From Dactylosporangium aurantiacum (lineage in GTDB: Bacteria > Actinomycetota > Actinomycetes > Mycobacteriales > Micromonosporaceae), in contig NZ_JNYJ01000021.1 of NCBI RefSeq assembly GCF_000716715.1, positions 230,723-294,722 of the forward strand: a DNA stretch of 64,000 nucleotides. Reading direction: 5' to 3'. This document shows, piece after piece, positions 10,596 through 18,748 of the stretch (its first letter is position 1; every line of letters starts with the position of its first letter). Under the pieces are notes generated by a model that searched no databases, was not told where the DNA came from, and was given only the letters and a program-made list of their open reading frames with translations. Both the position numbers and the translations under genes were made by a program.

Positions 10596-10638
10596 GGCAC
10601 GGCAGGCCCGCGGAGGGGTGGCGGGATCCTGCCGTGCC
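10596..10638 (+). terminator. Hairpin terminator after gntR
   Basis: Perfect 11-bp stem GGCACGGCAGG (10596-10606) and CCTGCCGTGCC (10628-10638), 10 bp past the gntR stop codon. Confidence 0.7.
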
Positions 10639-10788
10639 GGCTCCGCGGTCAGGGCGCTATCACGGGCACCGTGCGGCTGGTGGTCGTGGCGCCACAGTGA
10701 CAGTGACCGTGATCACAAACCCGCGACTGTCGGGTAGTAATCGCCGGACATCGACGCGTTACACGGGCCGCGGTTTGGCGTAACAGAA

Positions 10789-10805
10789 CTGTCGACAATC
10801 GACAG
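10789..10805. promoter_or_regulatory. Palindromic operator overlapping promoter of allophanate hydrolase
   Basis: CTGTCGACAATCGACAG is a perfect palindrome with 7-bp arms and 3-nt centre, ending one base before the ATG at 10807. Its left part, TGTCGACA, has the GT-AC symmetry of FadR-subfamily GntR operators. It contains GACAAT (10794-10799), which 7 nt before the ATG would be the -10 box of a leaderless promoter, so a bound repressor would block initiation. Confidence 0.6.
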
Positions 10806-10806
10806 C

Positions 10807-12537
10807 ATGACCGTTCTCGCCACCTTCGGGATCGCCGACCTCCGCGACGCGTACGCGCGCGGCGAGCTGACCCCGGCCGAGGTCGCCGAGCAGGTCATCG
10901 CCGCACCCTCCGCCCCGGGCGTGTGGATCAGCCGGGTGCCGGCCGGCGCGCTGCGCGCCCGCGCCCGCGAGCCGCTGGACCCGGCGCTGCCCCTGTACGG
11001 CGTCCCGTTCGCCGTCAAGGACAACATCGACGTCGCGGGGATGCCGACGACCGCGGCCTGCCCGGCGTTCGCGTACACGCCCGCGCGCAGCGCGCCCGTG
11101 GTGGAGCGGCTGCTCGCCGCCGGCGCGATGCTCGTCGGCAAGACCAACCTGGACCAGTTCGCGACCGGGCTCACCGGGTCCCGCTCCCCGTACGGCGCCG
11201 TCGAGAGCGTCTTCGGCGGCGGGCTCATCGCCGGCGGGTCCAGCTCCGGCTCGGCGGTCGCGGTCGCGTCGGGCGCCGTCGCGTTCGCCCTCGGCACCGA
11301 CACCGCCGGCTCGGGGCGGGTACCGGCGGCGCTCAACGGCATCGTCGGGCTCAAGCCGACCCGCGGCCTGCTCAGCACCGCCGGCGTGGTCCCCGCCTGC
11401 CGGTCGCTGGACTGCGTCTCCATCTTCGCCGTCGACGTCGCCGACGCCCGCACGGTCCTGGACGTGGCACGGGGACCGGCCGCGGAGGACCCCTGGTCGC
11501 GGGCGGCCACCGGTGAAAGCCTCCCACCGGCGGCCGTCCGCCTCGGCGTGGCCCGCCCCGACGTGCTGGACTTCGAGGGCGACCACGGGCAGGCCGAGCG
11601 GTACGTCGCCGGCTGCCTCACCGCCGCCCGGCTGACCTCGGCCGCCACCCAGGTCGACCTCACGCCGCTGCTGGAGGCGGGCGGCCTGCTGTACGAGGGG
11701 CCGTGGGTCGCCGAGCGCCTCGCCGACCTCGAGGACTTCCTGGACGCGCACGCCGAGGCGGTGCTGCCGCTGACCCTGGGCATCCTGCGCGGCGGCCGCC
11801 GCTTCAGCGCCGCCGACACGTTCCGCGCCCAGCACCGGCTGCAGGTCCTCAAGGCGGCGACGGCGCGGCTGTTCACCGCGGTCGACGTGCTGGCCCTGCC
11901 GACCGTGCCGACGACGTTCACCCTCGACGAGATCGCCGAGGAGCCGCTGCGCCGCAACGCCGTGCTGGGCCGCTACACCCAGTTCGCGAACCTGCTGGAC
12001 CTCGCCGTCGTCACCGTGCCCAACGGCACCACCCCGCAGGGGCGCCCGGCGAGCCTCTCGCTGATCGGGCCGGCGTTCGCCGAGGGCACGCTGCTCGGGC
12101 TCGCCGCCGCGTTCCGGGGCGAGACGGTGGCCGTGCCGGAGACGCCGGCGACGACCGTCGAGCTGGCGGTGGCCGGCCATCACCTGCGCGGCGAGGCCCG
12201 CAACGCGGAGCTGGTCGCGCTGGGCGGGCGGTTCGCGCGCACCACGCGGACCGAGGCGTGCTACCGGCTGTACCGGCTGCCGACGGGCGTGCCGGGGCTG
12301 GTCAGGGTCGGCGCCGGGCAGGGCGCGCGGATCGAGGTCGAGATCTGGCGGCTGCCGAGCGGCTCGGTCGGCGCCCTGCTCAGCAGCGTCAAGCCGCCGC
12401 TGTCGATCGGCTACCTGTCCACCGTGGACGGTGAGACCGTGCAGGGCTTCCTCTGCGAGGCGTACGCGGCCGCCGACGCCCAGGACATCACCGCGAGCGG
12501 GGGCTTTCGGGCACACCGGCAAGAGGAGGGGCAATGA
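10807..12537 (+). CDS. atzF: Allophanate hydrolase
   Basis: Hydrolyses allophanate (urea-1-carboxylate) to ammonia and CO2. The 576-residue protein has an amidase-signature domain (residues 1-440): [12 protein letters not shown] supplies Lys71, [10 protein letters not shown] the cis-Ser (about 146) and [11 protein letters not shown] the nucleophile Ser (about 169), the Ser-cisSer-Lys triad. The C-terminal domain (about 465-570: [20 protein letters not shown] ... CYRLYRLP ... GFLCEAYA) is the second domain typical of AtzF/DUR1 C-terminal halves. First gene of a five-gene unit; its stop overlaps the next start (ATGA). Urea carboxylase is absent, so the allophanate is probably made from biuret. 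Confidence 0.92.
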   Translation: MTVLATFGIADLRDAYARGELTPAEVAEQVIAAPSAPGVWISRVPAGALRARAREPLDPALPLYGVPFAVKDNIDVAGMPTTAACPAFAYTPARSAPVVERLLAAGAMLVGKTNLDQFATGLTGSRSPYGAVESVFGGGLIAGGSSSGSAVAVASGAVAFALGTDTAGSGRVPAALNGIVGLKPTRGLLSTAGVVPACRSLDCVSIFAVDVADARTVLDVARGPAAEDPWSRAATGESLPPAAVRLGVARPDVLDFEGDHGQAERYVAGCLTAARLTSAATQVDLTPLLEAGGLLYEGPWVAERLADLEDFLDAHAEAVLPLTLGILRGGRRFSAADTFRAQHRLQVLKAATARLFTAVDVLALPTVPTTFTLDEIAEEPLRRNAVLGRYTQFANLLDLAVVTVPNGTTPQGRPASLSLIGPAFAEGTLLGLAAAFRGETVAVPETPATTVELAVAGHHLRGEARNAELVALGGRFARTTRTEACYRLYRLPTGVPGLVRVGAGQGARIEVEIWRLPSGSVGALLSSVKPPLSIGYLSTVDGETVQGFLCEAYAAADAQDITASGGFRAHRQEEGQ

Positions 12538-13232
12538 CCGCAACCATCGGGCCGGTCGTGGGGGCCAGGCCCTACGCGTGGCCGTACGACGGCTCCGTCC
12601 CCGTCGGACGCACGGCGCTGCTGTGCATCGACTGGCAGACGGACTTCTGCGGCCCGGGCGGCTACGTCGACAGCATGGGCTACGACATCGGCTTGACCCG
12701 GGCGGGGCTGCCCGCCACCGCGAAGCTGCTCGACCACGTGCGGGGGCTCGGCATGCTGGTCGTGCACACCCGGGAGGGGCACGACCCGGACCTGTCGGAC
12801 CTGCCGCCCAACAAGCGCTGGCGCTCGGCGCGGATCGGGGCGGAGATCGGCTCGGCCGGGCCGTGCGGGCGGATCCTCATCAAGGGCGAGCCCGGCTGGC
12901 AGATCGTGCCGGAGGTGGCACCCGTCCCCGGCGAGGTGATCGTCGACAAGCCCGGCAAGGGCGCGTTCTACGCCACCAACCTCGATCTGGTCCTGCGCAC
13001 GCACGGCATCACGCACATCATCCTGACCGGCATCACCACCGACGTGTGCGTACACACGACGATGCGTGAGGCGAACGACCGCGGCTACGAGTGCCTGATC
13101 CTGTCGGACTGCACCGGCGCCACCGACCCGTCCAACCACGCCGCCGCCCTGCACATGGTCACCATGCAGGGCGGGGTCTTCGGCTGCGTCGCCACGTCGG
13201 AAGACGTGATCGCGGCGACCGTCTCCGACTGA
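12534..13232 (+). CDS. biuH: Biuret hydrolase (isochorismatase-like cysteine hydrolase)
   Basis: Proposed to cleave biuret to allophanate and ammonia. The 232-residue protein has the isochorismatase-like fold with Asp33 ([16 protein letters not shown]), Lys139 ([10 protein letters not shown]), Cys172 (TTDVCVHTT) and Gln212 (MQGGVFG). These four match, with a constant offset of three, the residues Asp36, Lys142, Cys175 and Gln215 reported for Rhizobium biuret hydrolase (recalled from the literature), and the [14 protein letters not shown] and GYDIGL segments are also typical. The substrate follows from this match and the adjoining allophanate hydrolase gene. A strong AAGAGGAGG site precedes the start; the start overlaps the atzF stop. 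Confidence 0.85.
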   Translation: MTATIGPVVGARPYAWPYDGSVPVGRTALLCIDWQTDFCGPGGYVDSMGYDIGLTRAGLPATAKLLDHVRGLGMLVVHTREGHDPDLSDLPPNKRWRSARIGAEIGSAGPCGRILIKGEPGWQIVPEVAPVPGEVIVDKPGKGAFYATNLDLVLRTHGITHIILTGITTDVCVHTTMREANDRGYECLILSDCTGATDPSNHAAALHMVTMQGGVFGCVATSEDVIAATVSD

Positions 13233-13241
13233 GGGGGCCTG

Positions 13242-13922
13242 ATGGCCACGCTCGACGCACTTCCCGGACCCTTCACCTTCGACCCGGCGACGACCGCGCT
13301 GGTCGTCATCGACATGCAGCGCGACTTCATGGAGCCCGGCGGCTTCGGCGAGACGCTCGGCAACGACGTCGCCCAGCTGCGCCGCGTCATCGCGCCGACC
13401 GCGGCGCTGCTGCGCGCCTGCCGCGCCGCCGGCCTCACGATCATCCACACCCGCGAGGGGCACCTGCCGGACCTGTCGGACTGCCCGCCGGCGAAGCTCA
13501 ACCGCGGCGAGCCCAGCCAGCGCATCGGCGCGCCCGGCCCGATGGGGCGCATCCTCATCCGCGGCGAGTACGGCCACGACATCATCGACGAGCTCGCCCC
13601 GGCCGACGGGGAGCCGGTCATCGACAAGCCCGGCAAGGGCGCGTTCTACAACACTTCCTTCGGCGACGTCCTCGCCGCACGAGGGATCCGCAGCCTGGTC
13701 GTCACCGGCGTGACCACCGAGGTCTGCGTGCACACCACCGTCCGGGAGGCCAACGACCGCGGCTACGAGTGTCTCGTGCTGTCGGACTGCGTCGGCTCGT
13801 ACTTCCCGGAGTTCCAGGAGGCGGGCCTGGCGATGATCGCCGCGCAGGGCGGCATCTTCGGCTGGGTCGCGCCGTCCACCGCGTTCGTCGCGGCACTGCA
13901 ACCGTCTCTGCAGAGGACGTGA
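13242..13922 (+). CDS. Second isochorismatase-like hydrolase, candidate triuret hydrolase
   Basis: 226 residues, clearly paralogous to the preceding enzyme: Asp24 (VIDMQRDFMEPGG), Lys129 ([10 protein letters not shown]), Cys162 (TTEVCVHTTVREANDRG) and Gln202 (AAQGGIFG). It differs in the substrate-pocket segments (CPPAKLNRGEPSQRIG and VGSYFPEFQEAG instead of the biuret hydrolase sequences), suggesting a related but larger or different substrate. Triuret hydrolases (TrtA) are known relatives of biuret hydrolase, so triuret or carboxybiuret-type compounds are a reasonable guess; ureidoacrylate or another ureide is possible. It starts 9 bp after the first enzyme and ends 3 bp before the permease gene. 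Confidence 0.7.
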   Translation: MATLDALPGPFTFDPATTALVVIDMQRDFMEPGGFGETLGNDVAQLRRVIAPTAALLRACRAAGLTIIHTREGHLPDLSDCPPAKLNRGEPSQRIGAPGPMGRILIRGEYGHDIIDELAPADGEPVIDKPGKGAFYNTSFGDVLAARGIRSLVVTGVTTEVCVHTTVREANDRGYECLVLSDCVGSYFPEFQEAGLAMIAAQGGIFGWVAPSTAFVAALQPSLQRT

Positions 13923-13925
13923 GTC

Positions 13926-15599
13926 ATGGCTACCAGCACCGACACCGCATCGTTGAAAATCCCGTGGTGGGTCCGCGGCGACACCAACGCCTTCTTCGGC
14001 TTCGGCGTCAACGTCCTCGTCAACGTGCTGACGCTGACCTCGCTGTGCCTGTTCGTGGTCAAGCTCAGCAAGGGCGACGTCTTCCAGGCGATCCTGCCGG
14101 CGCTGGGCATCGCGCTGGTCGCCGGCAACGTCTACTACACGTTCCTGGCCCGGCGGCTGGCGCGCAGGGAGCACCGCACCGACGTCACCGCGCTGCCCTA
14201 CGGGCCGAGCGTGCCGCACATGTTCATCGTCATCTTCGTCATCATGCTGCCGGTGTACCTGAAGACGGACAACCCGACCCTGGCCTGGAAGGCCGGCCTG
14301 GCGTGGGCGTTCATCATCGGGCTCATCGTGCTCGTCGGCGCGTTCGTCGGCCCCTACATCCGCCGGTACGCCCCGCGTGCCGCGCTGCTGGGCACCCTGG
14401 CCGGCATCTCCATCACGTTCATCTCGATGCTGCCGGCCGCTCGCATGTGGGACTTGGCGTGGGTCGCGTTACCGGTGTTCGCGCTGCTGCTCATCGGCCT
14501 GCTCACCGACACGAAGCTGCCCGGCAACTTCCCGATCGGCCTGGCCGCGCTGCTGGTCGGCACCGCGGTCGGCTGGGCCGGCGGCGCCATGGACGGCAAC
14601 GCGGTCAGCGCCGCCGTCGACGACATCGGCTTCGCGCTGCCCGGCCTGCACCTGGACCTGCTCACCTCCGGCCTGTCCGACGTGGCGCCGCTGCTGGCCA
14701 CGGCGATCCCGCTGGGCGTCTACAACTTCACCGAGGGCATGTCCAACGTGGAGAGCGCCGCGGCCGCCGGCGACAACTACAACCTGCGCAGCGTCCTGCT
14801 CGCCGACGGGGCCGGGGCGATCATCGGCGCGGCGCTCGGCTCGCCGTTCCCGCCGGCCGTGTACGTCGGGCACCCCGGCTGGAAGAAGGCCGGCGGCGGC
14901 AGCGGGTACTCGATGGCCACCGGCATCGTCATCGCCGTACTGTGCTTCCTCGGCCTGTTCGGCTTCCTCGGCGCGATCTTCCCGCTGCCGGCGATCGTGC
15001 CGATCCTGCTCTACATCGGCCTGCTGATCGGCGCGCAGGCGTTCCAGTTCTCCCCCAAGGCGCACGCCGCGGCGGTGATCGCGGCGCTCATCCCGAACAT
15101 CGCGCAGTGGGCCACCAGCCAGATCGACAACTCCCTGGCCGCGGCGGGCACCAACGCCGCGAAGGTCGGCGACGCGGCCCTGGAGGGCAACGGCGTCATC
15201 TACGGCGGCCTGCTCACCCTCGGCCAGGGCGCGATCCTCGCCGGTCTGGTCTTCGGCTCGATCGTCGCGTTCATCATCGACAAACGCTTCATCCACGCGG
15301 GGATCTTCGCGCTGTCGGGCTCGGTGCTGTCCTTCGTCGGGCTGATCCACGGCGAGAAGGTCGCCTGGAACGCCAACGGTCAGGTCGCCCTCGGCTACCT
15401 GTTCATCGCGGTGGTCTGCGGCCTGTTCGCGCTGGGCCGGCCCGAGCCGCGGGCCAAGGACGCCGACGAGATCGAGCTGGACCGCCTGCACGGCGAGGCC
15501 CCGGCACCGGACCCGGCACCGGCGGCGGCACCGGCCGAGCCGGCCACCGCGCCCGTGGCCTCCACCGCACCGGCCTCCGAGCCGGCACCGGCGACATAG
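13926..15599 (+). CDS. NCS2-like (xanthine/uracil permease type) membrane transporter
   Basis: 557 residues. From residue about 15 to 500 there are 12-14 hydrophobic segments, for example ILPALGIALVAGNVYYTFLA, AGLAWAFIIGLIVLVGAFV and ALLVGTAVGWAGG. RTDVTALPYGPSVPHMFIV and AIPLGVYNFTEGMSNVESAAAAGD resemble the conserved regions of nucleobase/ureide permeases of the NCS2/AzgA group, which carry uracil or purines by proton symport. The C-terminal 60 residues are an Ala/Pro/Glu-rich cytoplasmic tail. In this operon it most likely imports the substrate (biuret, triuret or a related ureide). Confidence 0.75.
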   Translation: MATSTDTASLKIPWWVRGDTNAFFGFGVNVLVNVLTLTSLCLFVVKLSKGDVFQAILPALGIALVAGNVYYTFLARRLARREHRTDVTALPYGPSVPHMFIVIFVIMLPVYLKTDNPTLAWKAGLAWAFIIGLIVLVGAFVGPYIRRYAPRAALLGTLAGISITFISMLPAARMWDLAWVALPVFALLLIGLLTDTKLPGNFPIGLAALLVGTAVGWAGGAMDGNAVSAAVDDIGFALPGLHLDLLTSGLSDVAPLLATAIPLGVYNFTEGMSNVESAAAAGDNYNLRSVLLADGAGAIIGAALGSPFPPAVYVGHPGWKKAGGGSGYSMATGIVIAVLCFLGLFGFLGAIFPLPAIVPILLYIGLLIGAQAFQFSPKAHAAAVIAALIPNIAQWATSQIDNSLAAAGTNAAKVGDAALEGNGVIYGGLLTLGQGAILAGLVFGSIVAFIIDKRFIHAGIFALSGSVLSFVGLIHGEKVAWNANGQVALGYLFIAVVCGLFALGRPEPRAKDADEIELDRLHGEAPAPDPAPAAAPAEPATAPVASTAPASEPAPAT

Positions 15600-15611
15600 T
15601 CCGACCGGCGG

Positions 15612-15642
15612 GCGGTGGTCCCTCCTCCCGGGGGACCACCGC
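15612..15642 (+). terminator. Hairpin between permease and AtzH-like genes
   Basis: Perfect 11-bp stem GCGGTGGTCCC / GGGACCACCGC with 9-nt loop and no U-tract. It may partly terminate or lower expression of the last gene. Confidence 0.55.
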
Positions 15643-15685
15643 GCGCCACCGTCATCGCAAGCCGCTCGCAGCAGAGGGGACCGCC

Positions 15686-16066
15686 GTGCGGATCGACCGG
15701 GACGACGTCGTCGCCGAGGTGACGGCGGCCTTCGAGGCGTACGAGAAGGCGCTCGTGGCCAACGACACGACCGCGCTCGCCGAGGCGTTCTGGGACTCCC
15801 CCGCCGTGGTGCGCTTCGGCATCGCCGACCGGCAGACCGGCGCCGGTCAGCTGCGGGCGTGGCGGGCCGCGCAGGCGCCGCTGCCGCCCGGCCGGCGGCT
15901 GTACGACACCCGCGTCACCACGTTCGGCACCGACCTGGCGACGGTCACCACGATGTTCGACTACCCCGGCGGCGAGGACCGCCCCGGAAGGCAGTCCCAG
16001 ACCTGGGTCCGCCTCCCGGAGGGCTGGCGCATCGTGCACGCCCACGTATCGCAGGAGTCGCCGTAG
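15686..16066 (+). CDS. AtzH-like (DUF3225) protein
   Basis: 126 residues in the SnoaL/NTF2-like cone fold; the family ending RQSQTWVRLPEGWRIVHAHVS and the segment ALAEAFWDSPAVVRFGIAD are characteristic of AtzH-like proteins. AtzH of Pseudomonas sp. ADP has been described as acting on 1,3-dicarboxyurea, giving allophanate, and the family is often next to amidases and allophanate hydrolases, exactly as here. The GTG at 15686 follows GCAGAGGGGA. Whether it acts on a carboxylated ureide here is inference. Confidence 0.82.
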   Translation: MRIDRDDVVAEVTAAFEAYEKALVANDTTALAEAFWDSPAVVRFGIADRQTGAGQLRAWRAAQAPLPPGRRLYDTRVTTFGTDLATVTTMFDYPGGEDRPGRQSQTWVRLPEGWRIVHAHVSQESP

Positions 16067-16072
16067 CCCGGG

Positions 16073-16645
16073 TCAGTGCGCGGCGGAGAGGCGGCCGCGC
16101 CCCTGATGGGTCAGCTGGTACGCGGCGAACAGCAGCAGGGCGCCGCTGACGATCGCGTACAGGCCGATCGCCCACGCGATCGCGACCGCGCCCTGGGCCG
16201 GGCGGATCACCACGAACAGCCCGGCGACCACGGAGATCGCGCCGACCAGGGCGAGGGTCCAGCCGCCGTGCTGGCGGGTGGCGAGCCACAGGTCGGCCAC
16301 GCCGGTCACGATCGCCCACGCGCCGACGAGCACCGCCAGGACGACCGCGGTGATCCCCGGCCACACGATCGCGAGGACGCCCGCGGCCAGCCCGAACAGG
16401 CCGGCGACCACCCGGGCCACCCGCGGCCCGGTGCCGTCGGCGAAGCCCGTGACCGGGTTCGTCGCGCCGGCGGACGGGCGCACCGCGTGCACGATCTGCT
16501 CGATGCCGGTCGCGATCGCGAAGATCCCGAACAGCAGCGCCAGCGCGATCGTCGTCACCCCGGGCCAGATGACCGCGAGGATGCCGAACACGATGGCGAT
16601 GACCCCGCGCACCCCGAGCAGCCACGCTTCTCTTCTGAGCATCAT
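16073..16645 (-). CDS. HdeD family (DUF308) membrane protein
   Basis: 190 residues with six predicted membrane helices arranged as three similar pairs (VRGVIAIVFGILAVIWPGVT, VAGLFGLAAGVLAIVWPGIT, ISVVAGLFVVIRPAQG). The repeated IWPG/IRP turns are typical of HdeD proteins, an acid-stress membrane protein in enterobacteria with unknown mechanism. Start ATG overlaps the cbpM stop codon (ATGA) with TAGGAGG in front, so it is translated from the chaperone mRNA. Confidence 0.82.
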   Translation of the reverse strand: MMLRREAWLLGVRGVIAIVFGILAVIWPGVTTIALALLFGIFAIATGIEQIVHAVRPSAGATNPVTGFADGTGPRVARVVAGLFGLAAGVLAIVWPGITAVVLAVLVGAWAIVTGVADLWLATRQHGGWTLALVGAISVVAGLFVVIRPAQGAVAIAWAIGLYAIVSGALLLFAAYQLTHQGRGRLSAAH

Positions 16646-16926
16646 GCCCTCCTAGCGAGTCGGTCTTCGAGTTCGTCGATGCGGTCGAGCAGGTCCAGCA
16701 CCACGCCGACGGCGGCGTAGTTGAGGGTCAGGTCGTCGTGCAGCCGGCGGATACGGGCCACGGTCGCCAGCTCCCGGACCGGAAACCCCGGTGTCCCGGC
16801 CGGGCCGGTGGTGACCTCCACGAGGCCGAGCGCCACCAGTCGGGTGACCAGGTCCGGATGCACCCCGGCCGCGGCGGCGAAGGCGTCCAGTGGCAGCCGC
16901 GCCGCTCGTACCAGCGGAAACGTCAT
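16642..16926 (-). CDS. cbpM: CbpM-like chaperone modulator (MerR-type)
   Basis: 94 residues: RLPLDAFAAAAGVHPDLVTRLVALGLVE is the helix-turn-helix-like MerR_2/CbpM domain, followed by VRELATVARIRRLHDDLTLNY and a C-terminal helical stretch, VVLDLLDRIDELEDRLARR, that could form a coiled coil. In E. coli CbpM binds the J-domain of CbpA and inhibits it. Here it directly follows the cbpA-type gene with a 4-bp ATGA overlap, which supports that pairing. Confidence 0.85.
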   Translation of the reverse strand: MTFPLVRAARLPLDAFAAAAGVHPDLVTRLVALGLVEVTTGPAGTPGFPVRELATVARIRRLHDDLTLNYAAVGVVLDLLDRIDELEDRLARRA

Positions 16927-17867
16927 GCCGAGCTCCTGGGGTCGGTGGTGGACGCCGCGGCGAGCTCCGCGTAGAGCCGCTGCTCGCGTCCGGACAGGTT
17001 CGGCGGGACGACGATGCGCAGGACGGCGTACAGGTCGCCGGCGGCGCCCCGGGGGTTGGGCAGGCCCAGCTCGGGCAGCCGCAGCCGCCGCCCCGACGAG
17101 GAGCCCGCGGGCACGTCCAGCCGCACCGGGCCGCCGGGCGTCTGGACCTGCACGGACGTGCCGAGCGCCGCCTCCCACGGGGCCACCGGCAGCTCGACGA
17201 TGACGTCCCGGCCGCGCACCTTGTACCGGGGGTGCGGCGACAGGTGCACGACGAGGTACAGGTCGCCGGACGGCCCGCCGTCGGCGCCGGGCGCGCCCTG
17301 CCCCGCGAGCCGGATCCGCTGCCCGTCGGCGACGCCGGCCGGGACGTCCACGGTGTACTGCCGGGGCCGCCCGGACGGGCCGGGCAGCCGGACGGTGCGC
17401 CGGGCACCGTGGTACGCGTCCTCGACGGAGACGGCGAGCCCGGCCTCGTTGTCCGCGCCCGGGCGGCCCGGACCGTCCGGGGTGGGCCGGTCCCGGGGTC
17501 CCGGCTGGTTGAACGGCGGCTGGCGGCGCCCCGGACCCGGTCGGCCGGGGCCCGGCCGGCGCCCGGCCTCGGCCGCGCCGCGGGCCTGGGCGACGCCGTC
17601 GAGGCCCCCGAGGCCACCCTGGAACAGGCTGCCGAGCCAGTCCTCCGCGGTCGCCTGGCTCGCGTCGTACTCGCGGCGCCGCCGCGGGTCGGACAGCACC
17701 TGGTACGCCTCGGCGATGGCCTTGAAGCGTTCCTCCGCGCCGGGCTCACGGTTCACGTCCGGATGGTGCCGGCGGGCCAGGTCCCGGTACGCGCGCCGGA
17801 CCTCCTCCCGCCGGGCGGTCCTCGGCACGCCGAGGTCTGCGTAGTAGTCGCGGGTGTCAACCGGCAT
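16923..17867 (-). CDS. cbpA: DnaJ-class co-chaperone, CbpA type
   Basis: 314 residues from ATG 17867. J-domain at residues 5-70 (DYYADLGVPRTARREEVRRA, HPD motif in RRHHPDVN, FKAIAEAYQVLSDP). A Gly/Pro/Arg-rich linker covers about 90-140, then two C-terminal substrate-binding domains (AVSVEDAYHGARRTVRLPG; VDVPAGVADGQRIRLAGQG; GDLYLVVHLSPHPRYKVRG; LDVPAGSSSGRRLRLPELG). The cysteine zinc-finger region of true DnaJ is missing, as expected for CbpA. It stimulates DnaK ATPase in the cytoplasm. Downstream of hsp20 and upstream of cbpM on one strand. Confidence 0.9.
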   Translation of the reverse strand: MPVDTRDYYADLGVPRTARREEVRRAYRDLARRHHPDVNREPGAEERFKAIAEAYQVLSDPRRRREYDASQATAEDWLGSLFQGGLGGLDGVAQARGAAEAGRRPGPGRPGPGRRQPPFNQPGPRDRPTPDGPGRPGADNEAGLAVSVEDAYHGARRTVRLPGPSGRPRQYTVDVPAGVADGQRIRLAGQGAPGADGGPSGDLYLVVHLSPHPRYKVRGRDVIVELPVAPWEAALGTSVQVQTPGGPVRLDVPAGSSSGRRLRLPELGLPNPRGAAGDLYAVLRIVVPPNLSGREQRLYAELAAASTTDPRSSA

Positions 17868-17969
17868 CGGTCCCCCCAACTGGTGCGCCGGCCGCGACGG
17901 TGGGCGGGCGGCCCCGTGGGGGCCGGCACCGCCTCGTCGCGCGCCTCCACGGTGCGGTGGGGCCCGGTC

Positions 17970-18593
17970 TCAGCGCATGCCGCTGCGCCCGACCTGCCCG
18001 GTGCTGCCGATCCCGGCGCTGCCGCCGGTGCCGGTCGTGCCGGTGCTGCCGCTGCCGCCGGAGGGCTGCGCCGTGGTCCCCGGCTGGGACTGGCGCTCGC
18101 GCATCTGCTTCGCCTGCGCGGCCGGCGTGTCGGCGGGTCCGCTCTCGGTCCGCGCCTGCTGCTGCTCGAGCCGGCCACCGGCCGCCTGCTGCAGGCCCGG
18201 CCGGGCCGGCGCCGACTGGACGGTGATGCGCCGGGTCTGCTCGCCGCGCGACTTCGGCGCGATGATGCTCAGCACGCCGCTGTCGAGGTTCGCCTCGACC
18301 TGGTCGTCGTCGATGTCGCCCGGCAGGGCGATGAGGTACTCGAACTCGCCCTCCTGCCGCGCACGGTGGTGCATCGTGCCGGTGCGGACCCGGGCACGGT
18401 AGTTGCCCGCCACCCGGATCTCGTTGTCCCGCAGGTCGATCCGCACGTCGGCGGGGTCGACGTCGGGCAGGTCCAGATCGACCCGGTAGGCGTCGGCGGT
18501 CTCCTCGATGTCGACCGGGACGCCACCGATGCGCGGCATCGCCGCCGCCGGGAACGTGAACGCTCGGCCGGGTCGGGTCACCAGGAATGCCAT
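17970..18593 (-). CDS. Small heat-shock protein, Hsp20/alpha-crystallin family
   Basis: 207 residues from ATG 18593, chosen because of TTGGGAG about 8 nt before it; an ATG 39 nt further upstream is possible. The alpha-crystallin domain spans residues about 25-120: VPVDIEETADAYRVDLDLP, DVRIDLRDNEIRVAG, FEYLIALPGDIDDDQVEANL and the GVLSIIAPK motif. The C-terminal 85 residues are Gln/Gly/Ser/Thr-rich and end with repeated GSTG-type motifs, longer than usual. ATP-independent holdase in the cytoplasm. First gene of the minus-strand chaperone cluster. Confidence 0.88.
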   Translation of the reverse strand: MAFLVTRPGRAFTFPAAAMPRIGGVPVDIEETADAYRVDLDLPDVDPADVRIDLRDNEIRVAGNYRARVRTGTMHHRARQEGEFEYLIALPGDIDDDQVEANLDSGVLSIIAPKSRGEQTRRITVQSAPARPGLQQAAGGRLEQQQARTESGPADTPAAQAKQMRERQSQPGTTAQPSGGSGSTGTTGTGGSAGIGSTGQVGRSGMR

Positions 18594-18748
18594 CGGGGTG
18601 TCTCCCAACGGTGAGGGGATGTACGCGGCCATGCTGGGCGTCCCGGAGGTGAGCCCGTCCCACCCGGTGCGGATGACCGGGGCGGGTGCGGCCGTTCGCT
18701 CCCTGCTGGTGATGGTGCTTCACCTGTGCGATCGGCAGCGTTCGCGGC

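Noticed and set aside
13091..15685. Long plus-strand frame covering the second hydrolase and permease in another frame.
   Set aside because: Arg/Pro-rich shadow translation; the real genes carry catalytic residues and membrane helices. Only the last part, from 15686, is a true gene (AtzH-like).
18594..18748. Heat-shock operators of the HAIR (HspR) or CIRCE (HrcA) type before hsp20.
   Set aside because: No CTTGAGT-N7-ACTCAAG or CIRCE inverted repeat is found in this gap.
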